From Prorocentrum cordatum (Eukaryota > Sar > Dinophyceae > Prorocentrales > Prorocentraceae): a stretch of DNA of 31,792 nucleotides. The position numbers were made by a program, and so were the translations under genes. The notes beneath the pieces are model-generated. The model did not search any database and was not told the DNA's origin. It was given only the letters and a program-made list of their open reading frames with translations. Positions 27,379-31,792 of this stretch are shown piece by piece; the first letter of the stretch is position 1; every line of letters begins with the position of its first letter. Where the stretch lies: the NCBI GenBank assembly GCA_963575745.1, contig CAUYUJ010003565.1, forward strand, positions 46,223 to 78,014, written 5' to 3'.

Positions 27379-27541
27379 CCCTCGCCCTCATTCTTCCGGA
27401 CCTTCGGTGCTGACCTTCCACACTCTTGCGCTTCGTGAAGCGCCGACTTTTCCTGCGCTTCCTGAGGCTTTTCATAGTTTCAATGCATCACCTTCCGCGC
27501 CTTCTGCAGAGGTCGGAAGGTGCGGAAGACGGAGGTGGAGG
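27379..27541. mobile_element. family G element copy 2 (inverted)
   Basis: The reverse complement contains the GACCTCTGCAGAAGGCGCGG, GTGATGCATTGAAACT, CACGAAGCGCAAG and GGAAGAATGAGGGCGAGGG blocks of copies 1 and 3. Confidence 0.75.
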
Positions 27542-27629
27542 GGAGGGGGGGGGACCCGCCCTGCCAGGAAACCGGGCTGGGGGGGGACAGAGCCCACCCA
27601 CCCCTGGTTCGAACCGAAGGGCTTAGGAA

Positions 27630-27812
27630 CCTTCTCCTCCTCCTACTCCTCCTCCTCCTCCTCCTCCTTCTTCTCCTCCTCCTCCTCCTCTCCTCCCCCT
27701 CCTCCTCCTCCTCCTCCTCCTCCTCCTCCTCCTCTTCCTCCTCCTTCTCCTTCTCTTTTCTCCTCCTCCTCCTCCTCCTCCTCCTCCTCCTCCTCCTCCT
27801 CCATTTCCTGGG
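27630..27812. repeat. (TCC)n polypyrimidine tract
   Basis: TCC triplets with TTC variants, lying between family G copies 2 and 3, which face each other. Confidence 0.9.
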
Positions 27813-27872
27813 GCGGAGGTGAAGGCTTTGCGGGTGGTGGAACGCGCTCAGTGGACCTCGGCCCCACCAGGG

Positions 27873-28064
27873 CTAGCCGAGCTCGTCGTCGCTGGTCGGG
27901 CCCCTCAGGCCGGGCAGTGCGCCGGGCTCGTCGTACGGCGCGGGGGCGGCCGACCAGCCACCACCGGGGCAGCTGTGGGCCTTGCCCCCCGGGGGGGAAC
28001 CCATCGCATCGACGATCTCTCGGGACCCGCCGAGGGGCTCCCCGCGCGTGCTCTCCACATCCAC
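27873..28064 (-). CDS. candidate terminal exon, unknown function
   Basis: The minus frame reads VDVESTRGEPLGGSREIV, DAMGSPPGGKAHSCPGGG, then YDEPGALPGLRGPTSDDELG and TAG at 27873-27875. Third codon positions are almost all G or C and the peptide is balanced (Gly/Pro-rich with charged ends). There is no ATG at the start, so a spliced last exon is more likely than a complete gene. The 5' edge runs into family G copy 3. No family recognised. Confidence 0.35.
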   Translation of the reverse strand: MDVESTRGEPLGGSREIVDAMGSPPGGKAHSCPGGGWSAAPAPYDEPGALPGLRGPTSDDELG

Positions 28065-28217
28065 CTTCCATACCTTCCGACCTCCGCGGAAGGCGCGGGA
28101 GGTAATGCATTGAAACTGCTGGAAACCTTGGGAGGTTCAAGAAAACTCAGCGTTTCGCGAAGAGCAAGAATGTGGAAGGTCAGCGCGGAAGATCTGGAAG
28201 AATGAGCGCGAGGGTAC
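28051..28217. mobile_element. family G element copy 3
   Basis: Same orientation and order as copy 1 (CCATACCTTCCGACCTCCGC, TAATGCATTGAAACTG, GGAAGGTCAGCGCGGAAG, AATGAG, GAGGGTAC). Confidence 0.75.
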
Positions 28218-28237
28218 TCTTGTAGAACGAATCCTTT

Positions 28238-28454
28238 CCCCAGTGAACTGGTCCAGTCCCCGGTGAACTGGTGCACTCCCTGGTGGTGGGTTAGAGGCTT
28301 CGGAAGCTCCAGAAGTTTTTGCGAGCTTCCAGGGAGCTCCTCCTGAGAATCGTCTAAGGATCCCGTGGCAGCTTCTCGGAGTTCCCTGACAGCTTCAAGG
28401 TACCCGGTGGAAGCTTATAAAAGTTCCTCGACAGCTTCTAAGGATCTCCTTGGC
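28238..28454. repeat. 21-bp minisatellite, two sub-types
   Basis: GTGAACTGGTSCASTCCC units (28240-28290) are followed by AGCTTC-started units. The last four begin at 28370, 28391, 28412 and 28433, exactly 21 bp apart. The unit at 28412 contains TATAAAA, but only as a variant of the repeat (AGCTTCTAAGG, AGCTTCAAGG). Confidence 0.85.
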
Positions 28455-28500
28455 TACTTTGTACCCCCCCCTCGCTCCAACGAATAATGCAGACCGACGA

Positions 28501-29199
28501 ATGAATAACGGCATCGAAACCGATGTGTCGCCGCGCCGTGTGATTGGACCCGCCCGAGTGGAAGACGCAGACGCCACGGCAACCTTACAGGAAACCCACG
28601 GCAAGCCCTGCGCCCGAGGCGGCGTTTGCCCTGGTGGCCGAGGCGCCATCCCCAAGACGCAAGGCCGCGCGTCGGCACCGACGGCGCGGCGACACACGCA
28701 GACCGACGAGCACCGCCAGCGGCGTCGATGCCTTGTGGATTCGATGCTTCGGGCGGCCCGCTGGGCTCGGGCTCGATCCTCTGGCCCATGCAATCCCGTT
28801 GCCGCCCGCCGATCTCTCGAGACCCAGGCCCCACGAGCCGCTCGCCGTCGCTCGGACGCCCATGCCCCGCGCACGCGTCGGCTCTGCTCGTGCATTGCTC
28901 CGCGAGGTGAGCCGGCATGCTCCGCGATGGCCCGCGCCGAGAAGAGGTGCACACTTTTTACCAGCGCAGACGGAGCCCAGTGGCACGACGCGACAGACGA
29001 GCGACGTACGACGCGAGAAGCGGTGCACACGTCCGAGCGATTCGCGGAGCCATGGGGAACTCGGGACGGAGATGCGCGGCCGCTCCCGGCCTCCACGGGG
29101 GCCCGCCACGGGCACACCGATGGCCAAAGAACGACTCCAGATGAGGAGCTGGTGCCGGGGAATGTGTTCGAAGTTATGGCGGCGCGCAGAGAGGGGTAA
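28501..29199 (+). CDS. 232-codon ORF, coding status doubtful
   Basis: Opens ATG AAT AAC, reads MNNGIETDVSPRRVIGPARV and becomes Ala/Arg-rich. It ends DEELVPGNVFEVMAARREG at TAA inside the left end of family F copy 2. Long frames in a second plus phase and on the minus strand overlap nearly all of it, the signature of stop-poor GC-rich DNA. The lead and tail are its most protein-like parts. Confidence 0.2.
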   Translation: MNNGIETDVSPRRVIGPARVEDADATATLQETHGKPCARGGVCPGGRGAIPKTQGRASAPTARRHTQTDEHRQRRRCLVDSMLRAARWARARSSGPCNPVAARRSLETQAPRAARRRSDAHAPRTRRLCSCIAPRGEPACSAMARAEKRCTLFTSADGAQWHDATDERRTTREAVHTSERFAEPWGTRDGDARPLPASTGARHGHTDGQRTTPDEELVPGNVFEVMAARREG

Positions 29200-29346
29200 G
29201 GGGGAGGGGGGAGGGCTCCTCAGTAGGGGGCTGCTTCTCAGAAGGCGCCGGCCTCAGATCTACAGACAAAGGCCCGCACCTTCTCAGAAGCAGGGGTGCT
29301 TCTGGGAAGCACTCCCCCCTCCCCCCACCCCCCTCTGCGCGTGGCC
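29178..29346. mobile_element. TIR element, family F copy 2
   Basis: Left GGCGGCGCGCAGAGAGGGG, right the complement of CCCTCTGCGCGTGGCC. The interior GGGCTGCTTCTCAGAAGGCG and GGGGTGCTTCTGGGAAGC match copy 1 at 26601. Confidence 0.7.
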
Positions 29347-29386
29347 GAGAAGAAGAAAGAGCCACTTAAAAATAAGCTTCGGGCGC

Positions 29387-29438
29387 GCCGCGCGGATTTC
29401 TGGGGGGCCACAGCGCGAATCCAAGAAATCCGCGCGGA
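29387..29438. mobile_element. family A fragment (short hairpin form)
   Basis: GCCGCGCGGATTTCT and AAGAAATCCGCGCGG form a short inverted pair; this looks like a deleted family A core. Confidence 0.6.
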
Positions 29439-29780
29439 GCGTCAAACATTCATGCCTAATGCGGGATGACGATTAAAAAAATGGGGGAGAACGATTAAAA
29501 CAATAGTTTCTGCTATTTCTGCACCATTTTCTGACTGGAGGCGAACGACTAAACAACATAGTTTTCCAGCCCGCGGCCGGTTTTTTCTAATTGTCATCCC
29601 GGGCGCCGCCGCGTGAACACGACCCCCGGTCATTTATCAATCGTCATCCTCCATTGCCTGGTTCTTTCTTTCTTCCATGTGTCGAGACGTCTGGGGGCCC
29701 ACGACGCGAACAACTCTCGACGTCGGGGGGGGGCTGGGGCAGAGGAGCGAAACAAAAGGCGTAAGCATGATGTCTCTTCG

Positions 29781-30173
29781 GGCTGCGCGGATTCCTCGGA
29801 GCGGCTCCAGACCTTTGTGGGCCCCGGAAGCGGCAGGGCCGTTTTCTCCCCGTTTCCCACAAAAATGTCCCTTGAAAATGGAAACGGCAAAAAAACGGCG
29901 ACCGGAAACGCCAAAAAAACGGCTCCAGGATTGGAACCGGAGCCAGAACCGGTCACAAAACGGCGACGGAACCAGCAAAAAAAAAGGCGTCGGAGCCAGC
30001 AAAAAAACGGCAAACGGAACCGGTAAGAAAAAGGGCCCTGTCGTTTCCAGGGCCCGCTAAGCTCCAGACCCCCATGCGCGCGGGGCGCGCCAGGGGCACC
30101 GCGGGAGGCGCCGCCGGAAGGGGGGGAGGGCCAGCGCTTCTCCCCAAGAACTCCGCGCGGACCTCTGGGAAGG
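29781..30173. mobile_element. family A element split by a nested family B element
   Basis: Left remnant CTGCGCGGATTCCTCGGAG, right remnant with GCGCGCCAGGGGCACCG, then AACTCCGCGCGGACCTC. The family B element at 29814-30060 lies between them with a target duplication. The outer element is therefore the older insertion. Confidence 0.75.
29814..30060. mobile_element. TIR element, family B copy 2, TSD GCTCCAGACC
   Basis: TTTGTGGGCCCCGGAAGCGG at the left and the complement of CGTTTCCAGGGCCCGCTAA at the right enclose about ten AAACGG/AACCGG-type repeats. GCTCCAGACC flanks it perfectly at 29804-29813 and 30061-30070. A 9-10 bp duplication is what Mutator-like (MULE) elements make; no transposase is present here. 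Confidence 0.9.
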
Positions 30174-30308
30174 TAGGCTCAAGCCGCTTCTGGTTCTTCG
30201 GGAGAGGGGTGCCAAGATCGCTTGGCACCCACCAGTGGGGGAAGTGACCTCAGCTGCCCCAGCTGTGGCTGGCCTGGCTCTGGGGAAGAGCTCCAGGTCA
30301 GAAAGCAC

Positions 30309-30374
30309 CCCGTCGTCGAAGCCCTGGCCGAGCTGGCGCAGCACCGTGTACTCCACCGACTGGTCGTACGCCAT
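30309..30374 (-). CDS. candidate ATG-led first coding exon
   Basis: On the minus strand GGAACCATGG, a strong start context, opens MAYDQSVEYTVLRQLGQGF. The peptide is balanced and amphipathic with GC-ending codons. After FDDG a donor-like GGG|GTGCTT occurs. Otherwise the frame continues VLSDLELF into the family A/B insertions at 30173, which then belong to the intron or to decayed coding sequence. If this is the first exon of the coiled-coil-like islands further left, the gene would span over 29 kb, which is speculative. No family recognised. Confidence 0.45.
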
Positions 30375-30476
30375 GGTTCCGCGGCGCGCCCGGGGGGGAA
30401 GTCAGAACAACAACGGCACGACTATGAACCTGCGAGGGTCGACGTTCGAGGTTTTCGCGTGCTTTCGTAGGCTCAC

Positions 30477-30510
30477 GCAGGTTTGTTCGCCTCGGGCTGC
30501 TCTCCAGCAG
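30477..30510 (-). other. candidate 5' exon, duplicated at 31687-31716
   Basis: On the minus strand (CTC)n-GCAG precedes CTGCTGGAGAGCAGCCCGAG and GCGAACAAAC, ending at CTGC|GTGAGC. It lies about 100 bp upstream of the ATG at 30374. The same sequence recurs at 31687-31716 with its own GGA tract. It also holds a GCTGC/GCAGC mini-hairpin. Confidence 0.3.
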
Positions 30511-30516
30511 CTGCGA

Positions 30517-30665
30517 GGAGGAGGAGGAGGAGGAGAGGAGGAGGAAGAGGAGGAGGAGGAGGAGGAAGAGGAGGAGGAGGAGGAGGAGGAGGCGAGGAGG
30601 AGGAGGAGGAGGAGGAGGAGGAGGCGAGAAGGAGGCGGAGGAGGAGGAGGAGGAGGAGGAGGAGA
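30517..30665. repeat. (GGA)n polypurine tract
   Basis: GGA triplets with GAA and GCG variants. The same junction (GCAGCTGCGAGGAGGAGG) starts the tract at 31716. Confidence 0.9.
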
Positions 30666-30805
30666 CTCGTCGAGGGCTCTCAGGGGATGCCAAGACCGTC
30701 CGGGACCGGCGCCGGAGCCCCGGGACGTGACCCGAAGACCACCAGCACGGGGGACGGGCACCCTCGGGAGGCTCAGAAGGCCTCCGCCTTCCCAGAACCC
30801 TCCTA

Positions 30806-31099
30806 CTTGGATGACCGTGGGGGTTCCTAAGTGGATAGGGGGGTTACAAGTGGATGCCAAGGTAGGTCATATCTGGCCCAACCTGGCTTATGAGTGGGTT
30901 ACAAGTGCCCTAAGCAGCTTAGGGGGGGGTCGATAACTCGGCTAAGTGGGCGGAGCCCACCTAGCCCAGATCGTTAACCCCCCTAAGCTACTTAGGGCAC
31001 TTGTAACCCACTTGTAAGCCAGGTTGGGCCAGATATAACCCACCTTGGCATCCACTTGTAACCCCCCTATCCACTTAGGAACCCCCACGGTCATCCCAG
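30806..31099. mobile_element. 294-bp near-perfect hairpin, TA target duplication
   Basis: About 118 bp at each end are inverted copies with roughly six mismatches (GGATGACCGTGGGGGTTCC, then AAGTGGATAGGGGGGTTAC, and so on). Inside them a further GGCTAAGTGGGC/GCCCACCTAGCC stem leaves a 3-nt loop. Flanks are TA at 30804-30805 and 31100-31101, and the ends are CTTGGATGACC and CTGGGATGACC. This is the plan of a Tc1/mariner-type MITE. A transcript would fold into one long hairpin that could be processed into small RNAs. Confidence 0.9.
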
Positions 31100-31112
31100 T
31101 ATAATGCTGAGC

Positions 31113-31412
31113 TCAGGCCGGGCCTGTCCCCCTCCAGGGGGGGGAGATTTTTGGGGCGATGCCTAACACTTACCCTCAAAACGTACACCAAACATGCTCA
31201 CAGATGGTATCACGACAACGAACAAAAATCGTGCCCAGACTATGTGTTGCCTATGTTTGGGCGAAACGTAACAAATACCCTCCATAAATACATCAAACAT
31301 GCTCAACCATGGCAAAAAAACAACAAACAAACATCGTGCCCAGACTATCTGTTTTTGGCCTATGTTTAAGCACCCCCCCTGCAGAGGGACAGGCCCGACC
31401 TGCTGCTAAGCC
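31113..31412. mobile_element. TIR element, family E copy 2 with 105-bp internal duplication
   Basis: CAGGCCGGGCCTGTCCCCCT and the complement of GAGGGACAGGCCCGACCTG are the outer TIRs. Inside, AACATGCTCA (31191 and 31296) and CGTGCCCAGACTAT (31230 and 31335) repeat at 105 bp. CCTATGTTT links it to copy 1 at 13003. No clear TSD. Confidence 0.75.
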
Positions 31413-31680
31413 CTCTCGGGAGGCCGTGGCTCCTCGAGAGGCCGGAGGGCTGCCGCGAGGAGCCCCGCAAAGCCCTTCTGAAAAGAGTCCGTTCAGCGCC
31501 GAATGGAATTGCATTCGGCGAATCCCCGCGCATGCGCCGGATGGGCTCTGATCTGCGTGGGCTAAACGTGTAGAAAGCGTTGCAAACAGTAGGCCGCGTC
31601 GCCAGATGGAGTCTCTTTTCGCCGACTCCACTTGCCGGATGGGCTCTGTTTTCTCGCCGAATGAATTCTTTTGTACAGAG
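31413..31680. repeat. nested inverted and direct repeats with CGCCGAATG
   Basis: CGCCGAATG-GAATTG-CATTCGGCG (31497-31520) is a perfect 9-bp stem. GAAAAGAGTCC and GGAGTCTCTTTTC face each other across about 125 bp, and GCCGGATGGGCTCTG occurs twice. Probably another TIR element; borders unclear. Confidence 0.5.
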
Positions 31681-31686
31681 AGACCA

Positions 31687-31792
31687 CCGGGTTTGTTCGC
31701 CTCGGGCTGCTCTCCAGCAGCTGCGAGGAGGAGGAGGAGGAGGAGGAGCAGCAGAAGGAAGAGAAGGAGAAGGAGGAGGAGGAGGAGGAGGA
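31687..31792. repeat. second copy of the 30.5 kb junction and (GGA)n tract
   Basis: GGTTTGTTCGCCTCGGGCTG, then CTCTCCAGCAGCTGCGAGG, is identical to 30481-30517 and again runs into GGA repeats, cut off by the window end. Confidence 0.85.

Noticed and set aside
28416-28422. TATAAAA upstream of the ORF at 28501
   Set aside because: It is one unit of a 21-bp minisatellite whose sister units lack it, and the downstream ORF is itself doubtful.
28395-29476. Three long overlapping ORFs on both strands
   Set aside because: Overlap in three phases is a property of stop-poor GC-rich DNA. Only the ATG-led one is listed, at low confidence.
1-31792. tRNA, rRNA, telomere repeats or a spliced-leader sequence
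   Set aside because: Looked for by eye on both strands; no cloverleaf with a recognisable T-loop, no rRNA core motifs, no telomeric array and no spliced-leader sequence were noticed. A covariance-model scan would be needed to exclude diverged small RNAs.

Overview
The window looks like a piece of a large, repeat-choked, GC-rich eukaryotic nuclear genome. It has no operons, no ribosome-binding-site-led genes, no recognisable rRNA or tRNA, and almost no long complex reading frame. What fills it is triplet polypyrimidine/polypurine tracts, microsatellites, satellites and short inverted-repeat elements. The organism cannot be named from this sequence alone. Several short exon-like pieces on the minus strand start after AG|G, and some would need GA or GC donors. 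One terminal-inverted-repeat element carries splice signals in its ends. Together with the gene-poor GC-rich layout this would fit a dinoflagellate with a GC-rich genome, but it is only a working guess.

Layout. 0.09-1.5 kb: (TCC)n domain holding one minus-strand exon-like island. 1.6-3.4 kb: tandem repeats, a poly-C tract and an ATC array punctuated by GGGACACC. 3.5-5.2 kb: the best plus-strand coding region, in pieces (an AT-hook-like N-terminal piece, then two protein-like segments), broken by a transposon-like element. 5.5-6.2 kb: three short terminal-inverted-repeat (TIR) elements. 6.6-9.9 kb: purine and pyrimidine tracts, ATC/CAG and CTG repeats, a 14-codon exon-like island. 9.9-13.4 kb: a dense cluster of TIR elements of at least six families. 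13.5-14.9 kb: inverted pairs of GGA and TCC tracts, one pair enclosing an exon-like island. 15.0-15.7 kb: a frame-broken minus-strand coding remnant. 15.8-16.8 kb: minisatellite and microsatellites. 16.9-17.7 kb: an exon-like island interrupted by an introner-like element. 18.3-25.3 kb: three related satellite arrays (about 88, 99 and 112 bp units), the last two punctuated by a recurring head module. 25.5-29.4 kb: more TIR elements, a 21-bp minisatellite and weak ORFs. 29.8-31.8 kb: a nested insertion with a 10-bp target duplication, an ATG-led exon candidate, and a 294-bp near-perfect hairpin flanked by TA.

The most solid observations are structural. At least ten inverted-repeat families are recognisable by comparing copies inside this one window. 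Target-site duplications (TSDs) were found for several: 5 bp for families C, K and L and probably D; 7 bp for A; 9-10 bp for B; TA for the long hairpin. Coding calls are tentative: they rest on protein-like composition, codon pattern and plausible splice edges. No protein family could be assigned beyond a possible AT-hook, and no functional pathway can be reconstructed.
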